This document shows positions 35,388-44,424 of a stretch of 54,928 bases of DNA, one piece after another. Origin of the DNA: Corynebacterium lubricantis DSM 45231 (lineage in GTDB: Bacteria; Actinomycetota; Actinomycetes; Mycobacteriales; Mycobacteriaceae). The first letter of the stretch is position 1, and each line of letters opens with the position of its first letter. Location: the NCBI RefSeq assembly GCF_000379425.1, contig NZ_KB902204.1, positions 140,474-195,401 on the forward strand. Direction: 5' to 3'. The notes beneath the pieces were generated by a model. The model saw nothing but the letters and a program-made list of their open reading frames with translations. It was not told the origin of the DNA and did not search any database. The position numbers were made by a program, and so were the translations under genes.

Positions 35388-35862
35388 GCAGCTTCTCCTT
35401 ATCCACTCCCTTGTTCTCTCGGGAAGTCTCGTATGCATCATGCAGGATCAGGAACGGCAGCACGGTGAAAAGCACCGCCATTGCAATCCCTCGATCAAGC
35501 GTGCCGTGAATAAAACCGAGCCAATACGAGACTGCCCAAATAGAGCACATCGTGAAGTACAAGAAGATCACCACCGACGAGGCAGCACGATAACCGCGCG
35601 TTGTCCCCTTAGGCCACAACGCGAGCACACCAGCAGCAACACCGGCGATAACCCACAGGGTGGCCCAAAACTCGATCGCAGTTAGATTCTCAATCGGATG
35701 GATACGGGCCTTGTAGGTTCCGAAGATGCCGAAGTACGACAGGCCGAATGCCAGCGCAGTCACGGACATAAACGCCATGATTGGCCCAAACGAGCGCCAC
35801 CACAGGTCACGGAACGAACGCAAACCAGGGCGCACCGGTGCCGGTAGATGCTCGATAGGCAT
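35359..35862 (-). CDS. Phage four-span membrane protein, possible holin
   Basis: A 167-residue protein with four hydrophobic segments (about 22-45, 63-83, 92-115, 123-142). It lies between two other membrane proteins in the lysis unit. Start ATG at 35862, 2 bases after the preceding stop; a GTG two codons earlier is an alternative. It may be a holin, an anti-holin or a membrane partner; the family is not recognised. Confidence 0.72.
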   Translation of the reverse strand: MPIEHLPAPVRPGLRSFRDLWWRSFGPIMAFMSVTALAFGLSYFGIFGTYKARIHPIENLTAIEFWATLWVIAGVAAGVLALWPKGTTRGYRAASSVVIFLYFTMCSIWAVSYWLGFIHGTLDRGIAMAVLFTVLPFLILHDAYETSRENKGVDKEKLHDVARRIAE

Positions 35863-35864
35863 GA

Positions 35865-36323
35865 TCACACACCAGGCTTCTGGAACGTCGGCAGATCGAC
35901 TTCCGGGGCCAGGCGCGCGTGCTTGCCAGGCTCAGAAGAGTTGTAGGACTCAAGCTGGAAACTAGGGTCATACGCCGCGGGTACTTGCGGCACAGGTGGA
36001 ACCTCAACCAGCTCGACCTCTTCGACGGCGGGAGTCTGCAACGCGATTTCCTGCTCGACCTCGCTACGGCCCTGAGCCTTCGCCCGCTCCACATCATCCT
36101 GGGTTACAGGATCGTCCGAACCATGCTTAGTCTTGGCGACTGCATAGAAGTTACCGAGAGCGCCCACGAACGGCACAGCGGTCTCAGCGAGCAGCATGAT
36201 GGCATCCTGCCACTGGGCGATACTATCCGCGGTGATCACGTTGAACACGACGAGAAGGGACAGCAGCGAACCGGAAACGGAATAGATTACCTTGCGGTTT
36301 TCAGGTGAAAGTTGAGCAGCCAT
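35865..36323 (-). CDS. Phage holin
   Basis: A 152-residue protein with two membrane segments (about 12-30 and 41-62) separated by a short loop, and a long charged, then Val/Pro-rich, C-terminal tail. It starts on the stop codon of the endolysin gene (TAATG), the usual place for a holin. Predicted to form the membrane hole that starts lysis. Confidence 0.82.
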   Translation of the reverse strand: MAAQLSPENRKVIYSVSGSLLSLLVVFNVITADSIAQWQDAIMLLAETAVPFVGALGNFYAVAKTKHGSDDPVTQDDVERAKAQGRSEVEQEIALQTPAVEEVELVEVPPVPQVPAAYDPSFQLESYNSSEPGKHARLAPEVDLPTFQKPGV

Positions 36324-37732
36324 TAGTCGTTCTCCTTCTTGAGTAGTTCGTCCAGTTTCGACTCGATGCGGGCATTGTCTTGGCGAGATGCGGCAATACC
36401 ATCAATCGCGGAAAGGTTGTTGCCGTACTGGTCTTTGCCCAACTGTGCCCAGCCGTTGATCTGCCCCTTATCTCGGGAATCCTTACCGAACAATTGCTCA
36501 CGGATGTCCTTCACATCGGAGCCAATCGGCCCGTTGAACCCCTTGGTGTAATCCGCCATGTACTTGCGAGTTTTTGCGCCTTCCTCGCGGATAGCGGCAA
36601 TGATCTCTTGCTTGTCGGACATGCTTAGTTCTTCCTCTCCATAGAACAGGTTCCGAATTTGCTCTTTAGTGCCCTTATAGGCGTTAATGTCCACCGAATA
36701 CCCAGCCACGGCAGCGTTAGATCCGAATTGCCACAGTGCGGGTTTCTGATTGCCCAGCGGGTACGACCACTGCTGCGCGTTGTCCCCTGGGTAGATTGCG
36801 GAAGGCTTACCCGCGCGGTTCGCGCCGTACGCAGCCACCCAGAACGCGCCGAACTCGTGGCTGTCAGGCTCCCCCGGCGCGATTTGGCCTTCCCAATAAG
36901 GCACATACGAATATGCGCCCACCACAGGCACACCACGGGCTTCAAACTCTCGTTTAGCCTCACGGATGTGGTCAACGTGTAGTCCTCGCGGTGTTTCCAC
37001 GTCGATCCACATTGGGCGCACCATGTCCCCCATTACTGCAAGGGAAGCTTCGACTTGCTGGCGAATCGTTGTGCCCTCGGAAGGGTTGCGCAGATAGTGG
37101 TAAGCAGCGGTTACCAGGCCACCGTTTTCCGCATCCGCCATGTGGGACCGGTAGGTGCGGTCCTTGTAGGTGCCATCGGTTGTTCGGATGATGGCGAACT
37201 CGATACCTTCGCGCGCGGCCTGTGTCAGGCTCATGCCGTCCTGGTGCTCGGACACGTCTACACCAAATATTGTCGATGCGCTCCCAGCGGTCTTAGCCGC
37301 GGCGGTTGTGGCCTCGCCGGGGTGTAGTGCGTTTTGCAGCCACACTTCTGGGTCAATGCGGACGGAACCATAGCCTGTCTGCCATACCGTCAGGTGCAGG
37401 TGTGGGCCCGTTGATTGGCCATTACTACCCACGTAGCCAATCAGATCACCAGCGTTTACCCAGTCACCAACTTTCAGGCCCGTGGCAAACGCATTCCACA
37501 TGTGCCCGTACTCGGTGCAGCCACCACCTTCACTCGAAGGGTGGTCAATCACGATCCACTGCCCGTATCCAGTTGCGGCACCAATGTATTGCACAGTGCC
37601 ACCGGCGCAGGCGTAGAACGGAGTGCCATCAGGGGCACCAAAGTCTAATCCTGAGTGCTGGGCACCCCACCGGGGACCAAACCCCGAAGTCAGGGTGTAT
37701 GCACCCCTTTTCATTGGCCATTGTCTACCCAC
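36323..37732 (-). CDS. Two-enzyme endolysin: M23 peptidase + GH25 muramidase
   Basis: A 469-residue endolysin. The N-terminal M23 metallopeptidase domain has zinc ligands His26 and Asp30 (HSGLD) and His113 (HLHL). A GH25 domain follows at about 155-350, with Asp159 (FGVDVSEHQ) and the catalytic Asp244/Glu246 (WIDVET). The C-terminal part (about 360-469) is helical and polar, perhaps for binding or oligomerisation. Start GTG with AAGGAGGTGA about 10 bases upstream; ATG at 37714 is an alternative. Its GH25 domain closely matches the host gene at 11093-11704. Confidence 0.93.
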   Translation of the reverse strand: MGRQWPMKRGAYTLTSGFGPRWGAQHSGLDFGAPDGTPFYACAGGTVQYIGAATGYGQWIVIDHPSSEGGGCTEYGHMWNAFATGLKVGDWVNAGDLIGYVGSNGQSTGPHLHLTVWQTGYGSVRIDPEVWLQNALHPGEATTAAAKTAGSASTIFGVDVSEHQDGMSLTQAAREGIEFAIIRTTDGTYKDRTYRSHMADAENGGLVTAAYHYLRNPSEGTTIRQQVEASLAVMGDMVRPMWIDVETPRGLHVDHIREAKREFEARGVPVVGAYSYVPYWEGQIAPGEPDSHEFGAFWVAAYGANRAGKPSAIYPGDNAQQWSYPLGNQKPALWQFGSNAAVAGYSVDINAYKGTKEQIRNLFYGEEELSMSDKQEIIAAIREEGAKTRKYMADYTKGFNGPIGSDVKDIREQLFGKDSRDKGQINGWAQLGKDQYGNNLSAIDGIAASRQDNARIESKLDELLKKEND

Positions 37733-37768
37733 TGGTAAGTCACCTCCTTAGTGTTTAGTTTTCCGTGC

Positions 37769-38983
37769 TCAGGGATTAGTGAGTCGTTCTGCTGCATCTC
37801 GAAGTAGGCGAGACAGGTAGTTTAGCGAGTCCCCGGTGTTCATGTCCTGGGTGGATACAGAGCGCAGTTCGTCATTCGCTGGGGCTAGTGGTTCAGCTGG
37901 CTCGATGTTCGCGGTGTAGGTGTAAGTGCCGTAGGCCAGGTGGCTATCGCCAGCATGTGGCCACGACGAGATGTTGAACGCAGCATTCGCCATGTCCGTA
38001 TTCCACGGGTGCAGCGATGGTGCATACATCGAGTTGGTAATCGAGGTGATGCCGTCGATCATGACTACAGGATCAGACCACACAGCATCGGGCGCATCGG
38101 CGGTACGACATACAGCACCAAGGGTGCCATCCATGTATGTCAGGCGCACCTTGCCACCCAAGTATTGGGCACTGATTTCACCGATGGAAGAACCCGGCAT
38201 GGTTGGTTCAATGATCTTGGTAGGCCACACATCGCGGCCCCACTGCCACTTGCCGTCTTTGTAGCCCCAGAACTCCCACTTCGAGCGCTCCCAGGTGTGC
38301 CGCCAATCGCAACGACGTAGATACACGCCAGCCTTGGCTAGACCGAAGTGACGGCCCTCAGGGGTGCCGAACACGTAAACGTTGTCATCGTTTGGAGCCA
38401 TCAGGAACGTTGCGTTTTGAAAGTACTGGTCTCGGCCTTCGTTCCACCACTGGTAGCCAAGTCCCTTTTCGGTGCCTTCGCCCTTCTCTACGTCGTAGGC
38501 GAAGTTCCATACCTCAGCGTGTTCACCGGTTGAATGGAACCAGGTGTTCGAGTGCGTATGGCACATGGCTTGGGAAGCGTCAGCATCCCAATTCTTTACG
38601 CGGAATCCCATACCCATGTAGTGACCATCTGGCAACTGAATGGCATCGTTCGGGATGATTGAGAAACAGCCCTGGTCTCGACGGCGCGCATCACCATTCT
38701 TGATACCCATTGGGTAGTTAAGTAGTTTTCCGCCACCTCGTGCCGCGTTATCCCACTTGATTCCAGCAGTATTGAAGTCGCGGTTAGATGTGCGCATCAT
38801 CACCGGGGAGCGCCACCCACCCTCGTTGGGAAACCCGTTGAATGTGTCACCGAACAGGCCACCGACCCACTGGCCCTTATTACCCTCGAAGAGGAATCCT
38901 AGGTCTGTTCCTCCCACACCGATACGGGAAGTTGGTGTGCCGTCGAGAATGGATTTTCCAGCGTTGAGATTCAATTTTCCCAT
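37769..38983 (-). CDS. DUF4185 protein, probable arabinan-degrading enzyme
   Basis: A 404-residue protein with a five-bladed-propeller-like repeat pattern of Trp/Gly/Asp (FGDTFNG, YGTYTYTANIEP). I recognise it as DUF4185; family members have been reported as endo-D-arabinanases (GH183) active on mycobacterial-type arabinogalactan. It has no signal peptide and stands between endolysin and LysB, so a role in releasing the arabinogalactan layer at lysis is plausible. A tail-associated role is an alternative. ATG at 38983 with AGGAG upstream. Assignment is from memory of the family, without a search. Confidence 0.75.
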   Translation of the reverse strand: MGKLNLNAGKSILDGTPTSRIGVGGTDLGFLFEGNKGQWVGGLFGDTFNGFPNEGGWRSPVMMRTSNRDFNTAGIKWDNAARGGGKLLNYPMGIKNGDARRRDQGCFSIIPNDAIQLPDGHYMGMGFRVKNWDADASQAMCHTHSNTWFHSTGEHAEVWNFAYDVEKGEGTEKGLGYQWWNEGRDQYFQNATFLMAPNDDNVYVFGTPEGRHFGLAKAGVYLRRCDWRHTWERSKWEFWGYKDGKWQWGRDVWPTKIIEPTMPGSSIGEISAQYLGGKVRLTYMDGTLGAVCRTADAPDAVWSDPVVMIDGITSITNSMYAPSLHPWNTDMANAAFNISSWPHAGDSHLAYGTYTYTANIEPAEPLAPANDELRSVSTQDMNTGDSLNYLSRLLRDAAERLTNP

Positions 38984-39124
38984 CAATAACTCCTAATGCA
39001 TTGATTTAAGTTCACCACCAATCCAACTCCCCCGAAAGTGTGACCTACATGGTCTGCGACGTAACAGGACACTTTTCCGTAGCGATGAAACGATTAGGTT
39101 TAACCGAGAAAGGAACCACACCAC

Positions 39125-39307
39125 ATGAGCAGTATCAATGATCTATTCATTTCCATCGGCGGGGTACTCGCAACGCTCGCAGCTATCCCCCTCTTTATCG
39201 GGTTCATCCCAAAAGTTGAGGCTTACGGGAGTGCCGCTGCAATCGGAGAGCCACTACTGAATAGTTCCAAGTTTTTCTTTGAACTTGGCGGCATGCCCGT
39301 CGAGTAA
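39125..39307 (+). CDS. 60-residue membrane peptide on the opposite strand (moron-like)
   Basis: The only convincing plus-strand gene in the prophage. The ATG is preceded by GAAAGGA. The peptide has one hydrophobic segment (about 7-28, ISIGGVLATLAAIPLFIGFI), no signal cleavage site and an amphipathic C-terminal part. It sits between the DUF4185 and lysB genes with its own terminator after it. Independent, opposite-strand small genes like this often act in the lysogen; porin-like or exclusion functions are possible but not shown. Confidence 0.72.
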   Translation: MSSINDLFISIGGVLATLAAIPLFIGFIPKVEAYGSAAAIGEPLLNSSKFFFELGGMPVE

Positions 39308-39316
39308 AAGCACATA

Positions 39317-39356
39317 AAAATACCCACCAAGGCAATCGCGCCAAGGTGGGTTATTC
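39317..39356. terminator. Terminator between the membrane peptide gene and lysB
   Basis: The stem AATACCCACC / GGTGGGTTATT has an inner GGC/GCC over the sequence AAGGCAATCGCGCCAA. A and T runs at both ends let it work from either side, ending the plus-strand peptide gene and possibly the minus-strand lysB transcript. Confidence 0.7.
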
Positions 39357-39366
39357 TTATGCTGTT

Positions 39367-40230
39367 CTAGATACGTGCACCCCAGTAGTTGAGGTGGTTC
39401 AGGGAGTGCTCAACAGCGGTACGACCGTTGAACACCGCCTGAGTTGGGTCATTGTATCGACCGTGAGCCTCACTGGTCACATGGTTAGAAAGCGCAGTCA
39501 GAGTGCGAAGCATCGTGAGGAAGTCTGGGTTCGCAATTGGCTCAACGGAGGAACCAACAGACGAAGAGCCAGAGGAACCGAACGATGCACCGAGAAGCGC
39601 CAGAATGCCCTGAATCGTGGCAATCGACTGGATTACTTCGCTCGGGGTCTGGGTGGAGACTTTGATAGCCCGATTGTAGATCTCTACACCGTAGGTGTTC
39701 TTAATGTCGCAGTTGGTGAACACATCATCAGGCAGACCATAGGCGAAGTAGTCAATGGTGTCGGTGTTGGTCACTGGATCACCAGCGATGCCTTCGTACT
39801 TGAGCCGGTTCGGGTTATCGAGGTGGAACGTCTTGCCCTTTGCGCGATGTGGGGATGCGAACGCATGCACCCACAGGCAATCCTTGAGGCGATGCTTCAT
39901 ATCGCCCTCGACCAGGGCACGAGTCACGAGATCAACGACTGCGCCACCCTGGGAGAAACCAACCAGGCCAAAAGTGCCAGGGGTTTCGTTGATCATCTTC
40001 TTGAGCTCGGCGATACCTGCATCGCGGGATTCCGCATAGTCAGGGGTCTGTAGTCCCTGGTTTGGTGGGATTGGGCCGAACGCGGCGGAGTAGTTCACGA
40101 ATCGCACATCGAACAGGTCAGGATTCAGTCGATGCGTGTACGGGTAGAGCAGGCCTTCCTTGGTTGGGCCACCGGTTGCGTGATCTACTTCCCAAGTGCC
40201 TGGGACTACGAAAAGCGTATGCTTTGCCAT
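39367..40230 (-). CDS. lysB: LysB, mycolyl-arabinogalactan esterase
   Basis: A cutinase-like alpha/beta hydrolase of 287 residues. The nucleophile elbow is GFSQGG (Ser93), with GTWE near the N-terminus; acid and His residues follow in GDPVTNTDT and further on. LysB cuts mycolic acids from arabinogalactan in phages of mycolate-containing hosts and so completes lysis of the outer membrane. AAGGAG lies 4 bases before ATG. Confidence 0.88.
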   Translation of the reverse strand: MAKHTLFVVPGTWEVDHATGGPTKEGLLYPYTHRLNPDLFDVRFVNYSAAFGPIPPNQGLQTPDYAESRDAGIAELKKMINETPGTFGLVGFSQGGAVVDLVTRALVEGDMKHRLKDCLWVHAFASPHRAKGKTFHLDNPNRLKYEGIAGDPVTNTDTIDYFAYGLPDDVFTNCDIKNTYGVEIYNRAIKVSTQTPSEVIQSIATIQGILALLGASFGSSGSSSVGSSVEPIANPDFLTMLRTLTALSNHVTSEAHGRYNDPTQAVFNGRTAVEHSLNHLNYWGARI

Positions 40231-40316
40231 GTTTCTCCTTATCGGACTACGCCCAGCGTTTTACTAGGCTCCCGTAAGGTTCGCACTCGGCGCGAATCCG
40301 ATACCGGTGTGCGACG

Positions 40317-40883
40317 CTACTGCTCATGCAGCAACGAGATTGAATACTCCGAGTGCATACCACGCTCCGAAGGCGACATATCCACCAGTGCGGCACCTCG
40401 CCACACCCACGGGTACAACGTTGTGCCAGCAGACAGAAAACGAATCGCGGTAACGGTACCGAACATCGAATTGTTGACATCCGCCCACAGTTCCAAACCT
40501 GCGGCACCATCGGTCATGGAAGCACCTAACCCCATGCCCTTCTCGGAAGCTCCACGGCCCCATGTCTGAGTCGCAGACAGTACGTACACGCCTGTCACGG
40601 GAGCGATCAGGCAAGGATTATGCAGCGTGCTCGATGCAGCGCCACCGTGGGATGCATGCACATATAACCTGCCATCATGGTTGGATCGTAAACGCGTAAA
40701 CGCCGTTGCCACAGGGTTGTACATTGGCCCTGACCATCTCAGCGACCCATAGATTTTGGGTGCAGCCTCCCCAGCCGGCCCTTGCTCACCTTGCGGGCCT
40801 TGTATCCCCTGGATACCTCGCTCCCCTTGTGGACCTCGTTCACCTTGTGGCCCACGGAGGGAACCTTTCGGACTCCATGCCAT
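40317..40883 (-). CDS. Collagen-like tail fibre protein
   Basis: 188 residues. MAWSPKGSLRGPQGERG opens a run of Gly-X-Y triplets (about 8-38); a globular beta-rich part with HDGRLYVHASHGGAAS and YVLSATQTWGRG follows. Triplet runs make a triple helix in phage fibres; the C-terminal part may bind the host. Its first residues match those of the next gene upstream, so the two are probably copies. Confidence 0.82.
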   Translation of the reverse strand: MAWSPKGSLRGPQGERGPQGERGIQGIQGPQGEQGPAGEAAPKIYGSLRWSGPMYNPVATAFTRLRSNHDGRLYVHASHGGAASSTLHNPCLIAPVTGVYVLSATQTWGRGASEKGMGLGASMTDGAAGLELWADVNNSMFGTVTAIRFLSAGTTLYPWVWRGAALVDMSPSERGMHSEYSISLLHEQ

Positions 40884-40895
40884 CGCGTTCCCCTC

Positions 40896-41468
40896 TTAAT
40901 CCAGCTGGTAAACAACGCCGGTCACGTTATCCAAGTAGTTATCGCCAGGAAGCGAACCAGTGATCTGGCCAGGCGCGCCATCGCCAAAGAACCACTTAGA
41001 TCCTCGTTGCCCAGTGTCACCTTTCACGCCTTGCAGGCCACGTTCACCTTGTGGGCCTTCTGGGCCTTGTGGTCCACGGTCACCGACAGCGCCGGTGTCA
41101 CCCTTGGGGCCTGGCGCGCCTTGCGGGCCCACGAAGTCCACACCACTACCCGATGGTGGAAAGGACGTACCAGTCCACACGTAGAGGTCACCGTCAGCAT
41201 CAACGATGTACGCCTTACCAGCGTCAGCAGCAGTCAGATTCGTTGGCAGGTTTGCGTAAGTCGCCACCTGGCCTGCAATCTCAATGCCCTTGCCGTCAAC
41301 ACCAGGTTCGCCCTGCTCACCTTGCTCACCCTGCAATCCTCTAGGGCCTTCGGGGCCACGGGGACCCTCCGCTCCCTGGGGGCCACGCGGCCCCTCGGGG
41401 CCAATCTCACCCGGGGCACCAGTATCACCCTTCGGGCCTTTCAGGCTTCCCCTTTGTGTCCATGCCAT
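40896..41468 (-). CDS. Collagen-like tail fibre protein
   Basis: 190 residues with two Gly-X-Y runs (about 8-55 and 112-156) on either side of a small domain ([18 protein letters not shown]). The start [17 protein letters not shown] resembles that of the downstream gene. It ends with a short globular tail, VYQLD. It lies in the tail-fibre group. Confidence 0.82.
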   Translation of the reverse strand: MAWTQRGSLKGPKGDTGAPGEIGPEGPRGPQGAEGPRGPEGPRGLQGEQGEQGEPGVDGKGIEIAGQVATYANLPTNLTAADAGKAYIVDADGDLYVWTGTSFPPSGSGVDFVGPQGAPGPKGDTGAVGDRGPQGPEGPQGERGLQGVKGDTGQRGSKWFFGDGAPGQITGSLPGDNYLDNVTGVVYQLD

Positions 41469-41480
41469 AAGAACGTGCTC

Positions 41481-41723
41481 CTATTTCAGCTCGAAAATGT
41501 TTCCGGTAATCGAATCAATCCAGGTATCCCCAACCTTGGAACCTTCCACGTAATCAGGTGGGGAACCTGGCCCCACCCACACAGCAGGAAAGTTGTTGGA
41601 AGGGCCAACAGGGCCACGCTCACCGCGCTCACCTTTTGGCCCCACCGGGCCAGCAACGGGAGTGAGAATGACATCACCAGCAATTAGCCTTCCCCCAGGA
41701 AAATCACCAACCGCCACGACCAT
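41481..41723 (-). CDS. Small collagen-like phage protein
   Basis: 80 residues: [15 protein letters not shown], one short Gly-X-Y run ([16 protein letters not shown]) and a C-terminal part ending [14 protein letters not shown]. Its last part resembles the end of the neighbouring fibre protein ([15 protein letters not shown]). Probably a small fibre or a module of the fibre complex. Confidence 0.72.
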   Translation of the reverse strand: MVVAVGDFPGGRLIAGDVILTPVAGPVGPKGERGERGPVGPSNNFPAVWVGPGSPPDYVEGSKVGDTWIDSITGNIFELK

Positions 41724-42017
41724 TTACCCCACTTTCGTTACAAAACCCTCGGCCAAAGTTTCCCACCCAGCACCAGTATCAATGCTGATATGCGCCGGGG
41801 ACCGATCCACCACCGCTGCAACCTGGCCATCGGTAAGCCACAACTGCGCTGAACCGTCACCGAGCGCGAACGGCACACGCAACTCCCCAGCCTGCACCTG
41901 AAACACAGCCTCCAAGCCTTGCAACGACTCGCCACGCTCTACATCGAACGTGATACGAAACGTTTGCCCTGCACGTAGTACGGGCTTCCACCGGTACGGC
42001 ACCCACGACAAACCCAT
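41724..42017 (-). CDS. Small phage tail-region protein (LtfC-like)
   Basis: 97 residues, mostly predicted beta strands (FRITFDVERGESLQGLEAVFQV, AQLWLTDGQVAAVVDRS). It resembles the short beta-sandwich proteins called LtfC/p132 in phages of actinobacteria. Its ATG overlaps the stop of the preceding gene by one base (TAATG). Confidence 0.65.
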   Translation of the reverse strand: MGLSWVPYRWKPVLRAGQTFRITFDVERGESLQGLEAVFQVQAGELRVPFALGDGSAQLWLTDGQVAAVVDRSPAHISIDTGAGWETLAEGFVTKVG

Positions 42018-43114
42018 TAGTCAGCCACCGGATACGACAGATGCATCGTGTACACATCACCCGTCGAGTGCCACCCTGAAGCTAACTTCGGAACACCCGT
42101 ACCGGTAGTGCCGTCCTGGGAGATGCGGTGAGGATACGTATTCGAGTAATCACCAGAAGCAGGCGCAAACAAAGTGCCGCGCATCCAACCGCTCTTGATA
42201 AGAATCTCCATCGGGAAATCCAGCGGTCGATCCGCGTTGATATAGATATGGCCTGTGGACCATGTATCTGGCATCCAGTCTGCACACGCTAGCGGCAAAT
42301 CCACCGTGATCTGTCCACGCCCGAAGTTACGACCCGTTGCCGTAGTAATCGAAATGAAGCCATCGAGCATGCCATCAACCACACGGTAATAGCCACGGTA
42401 CGAACCACCAGTGCCCAGGAATACCGCCGTGCCATCATTAGGATTGTTGCCACCGTAGCCCTTATCTCCGTAGTAGCGAAGAATCGGTTGCCATTGCTTC
42501 CACGGATTCGACGCGGTACCCACATCGCGCCACACCATGTCATCATCCAGGCGACGAGTATAAGAACCACGATCAACCGTAATCATCGAACCGGCGCGCA
42601 TGTCCAAGAATTGTGGGTAGTTCAATGCCTGCTGGGTAACTCGGATGGGGCCACCATCTCCGCCCCACGGGCGATAGTCAATGAATTGCGAAGGCGAGGT
42701 GTAGCCACCGGCAAACACGACATATGCAATCACCGCATCGTAGAGCACGCCTGGAATCAGGTTGATCTTCGTCGTGTCAGGTGCGGACGTGGTGTTGAAT
42801 GTAGGTTCTTGAATCGCTACCAGCTGTGCAGAGTCGTTGACTCCCTTAGACCAATCCACGCGCAGCACGACAGCGTACCGACGAGTGGACAGGCCACCAG
42901 AGGCTACGGCCACGGAGTTTGAGCCAATCGCGTTGACGCGAGTGCCCGCCACAGTCGCGGAACCAGACTGAACAATCACACTTCCGTTGGAATACGACGG
43001 GCGCAAATCCCCAGGCTTATCGACCAGGAACCGCGGCCCCAACGCCTGGGTAATGTCAGCGAACTGTGAAGGGCCAATCGTTGTGTTCGACGTGGCCACA
43101 GTTGTAAATGCCAT
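42017..43114 (-). CDS. Phage minor tail / receptor-binding candidate
   Basis: 365 residues. The N-terminal part (about 1-140) with SGGLSTRRYAVVLRVDW resembles baseplate upper-protein-like modules; the C-terminal half is rich in Gly, Tyr and Trp and ends HLSYPVAD. It follows the tail-tip genes and precedes the fibres, which fits a baseplate or fibre role. No exact family is recognised. Confidence 0.72.
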   Translation of the reverse strand: MAFTTVATSNTTIGPSQFADITQALGPRFLVDKPGDLRPSYSNGSVIVQSGSATVAGTRVNAIGSNSVAVASGGLSTRRYAVVLRVDWSKGVNDSAQLVAIQEPTFNTTSAPDTTKINLIPGVLYDAVIAYVVFAGGYTSPSQFIDYRPWGGDGGPIRVTQQALNYPQFLDMRAGSMITVDRGSYTRRLDDDMVWRDVGTASNPWKQWQPILRYYGDKGYGGNNPNDGTAVFLGTGGSYRGYYRVVDGMLDGFISITTATGRNFGRGQITVDLPLACADWMPDTWSTGHIYINADRPLDFPMEILIKSGWMRGTLFAPASGDYSNTYPHRISQDGTTGTGVPKLASGWHSTGDVYTMHLSYPVAD

Positions 43115-44413
43115 TTATCGTGCTCCTCGTTCTAGTAGCATCACGCGCTTTTGTAGATCCGCAGTCAAGTCAAACGTGTCGAGAGGCTTAGCGTCCTGCT
43201 TAGCGACAGTTGGAGTAACCGTGAACTCGCTAGGGGTTTGGCGCACTTCCACAGATTTCACGGTCAGTTCAAAGTCGCCTGCTGGAAGTTCCACGCGCAC
43301 GAGATCACCTAGAGAGAACACCCTTGCGCCTTCCTCCTCAGGTGGCCCAAACACCCACCCAAACGTTGCATCAATCGACGCTTCAATCTCCGACGATGCG
43401 CCTTTCTCAGCCATAATCCGCAGGCCATTGTTTTCCATCATCCCGAAAATCTCGGACGATAAGAGGTCCGACCACTTCCTCGGTTGATCATCTGGATACT
43501 GCCATTCAGATACTTCCTCGCGCGTGTTCCAGCGTGATGGCTCGGTCCCGTAGTGCAGATACACATGGGTAAACCAGCCAGGCGCATCTCGATGGTTCGG
43601 GTGATCATCTGGCCTGAAAATGGTGTACACACGGTTAGCCTGCGCCCTGCTGTGTGACACATTCCAGTCGATTACGTCACCACCTTCCACAGACCACACA
43701 ATGTCCCTGCGCCGGTACGGTTTCACGTCTACCCACACTGTTGGTTGTGAGATACCCACGGTGCCATCGGGGGTCATATCGCCGGTCATGAGACTACGAA
43801 TGTCCACGTAGTGTTCTGTCCGTGGAAGTACTTCCATGATTCCATCTGCTACTGATTGCCATTCCCACATGATTGTTGTGTCTCGCCCCTCGCCGGTCAG
43901 CGGTGCCGTCAGGATGGGTGCCGCTGTTTCTTCCGCGCGTGTTTTCACGGCCTGCTTAATCGCATTGGACAATGGGCCTACTGTGGACCAGGTGTACGTG
44001 TCGTTCCAGCGTCCAGGCGTTGAGAACCCTGCCCTGCCCCACGATTCCGCAAAGTACGGGATCAGCATCATCCCGGTAAGCATTTGCCATCCGCCCTGAG
44101 CGGTCACGGTAATCATGCCCTGCGCAGGGTCACCTTCGAGAGCGTTAATGTCCGAGTGGGTAGGAACCGCGATAAGTTGCATGCCACGGTACTTTGCGCG
44201 CACCAGCGTTGCACCTGACTGGTCAGCCAAACGCGCTGACAGACTATCTAACGGCGCGACGAGCTCAATTACATCCGCCTCGTGCACGTTCCACGTCAGG
44301 CTGATTTCTTCCACCCTGCCCAGGTAGCCCAAACGCTCCCCGGTATGGGTAATCACCTCAACCTCGATGGGTGTTTCCGTTGCCCCGCCCTGGTCAAAAT
44401 ACAGTGTTGCCAA
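43115..44413 (-). CDS. Phage minor tail protein (Gp37-like, tail tip)
   Basis: 432 residues. It has the layout of Gp37-like/Tal-type tail-tip proteins of siphoviruses: an N-terminal beta domain (EVEVITHTGERLGYLGRVEEISLTWNVHEAD), then RAKYRGMQLIAVPTHSD and a C-terminal helical end (LQKRVMLLERGAR). It follows the distal tail gene and precedes the baseplate gene. Confidence 0.8.
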   Translation of the reverse strand: MATLYFDQGGATETPIEVEVITHTGERLGYLGRVEEISLTWNVHEADVIELVAPLDSLSARLADQSGATLVRAKYRGMQLIAVPTHSDINALEGDPAQGMITVTAQGGWQMLTGMMLIPYFAESWGRAGFSTPGRWNDTYTWSTVGPLSNAIKQAVKTRAEETAAPILTAPLTGEGRDTTIMWEWQSVADGIMEVLPRTEHYVDIRSLMTGDMTPDGTVGISQPTVWVDVKPYRRRDIVWSVEGGDVIDWNVSHSRAQANRVYTIFRPDDHPNHRDAPGWFTHVYLHYGTEPSRWNTREEVSEWQYPDDQPRKWSDLLSSEIFGMMENNGLRIMAEKGASSEIEASIDATFGWVFGPPEEEGARVFSLGDLVRVELPAGDFELTVKSVEVRQTPSEFTVTPTVAKQDAKPLDTFDLTADLQKRVMLLERGAR

Positions 44414-44424
44414 AATGATTCTCC

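Noticed and set aside
40780..41660. CRISPR-like or microsatellite repeat
   Set aside because: The repetition is of Gly-X-Y codons in reading frame, without constant repeat and spacer lengths; it is explained by collagen-like proteins.
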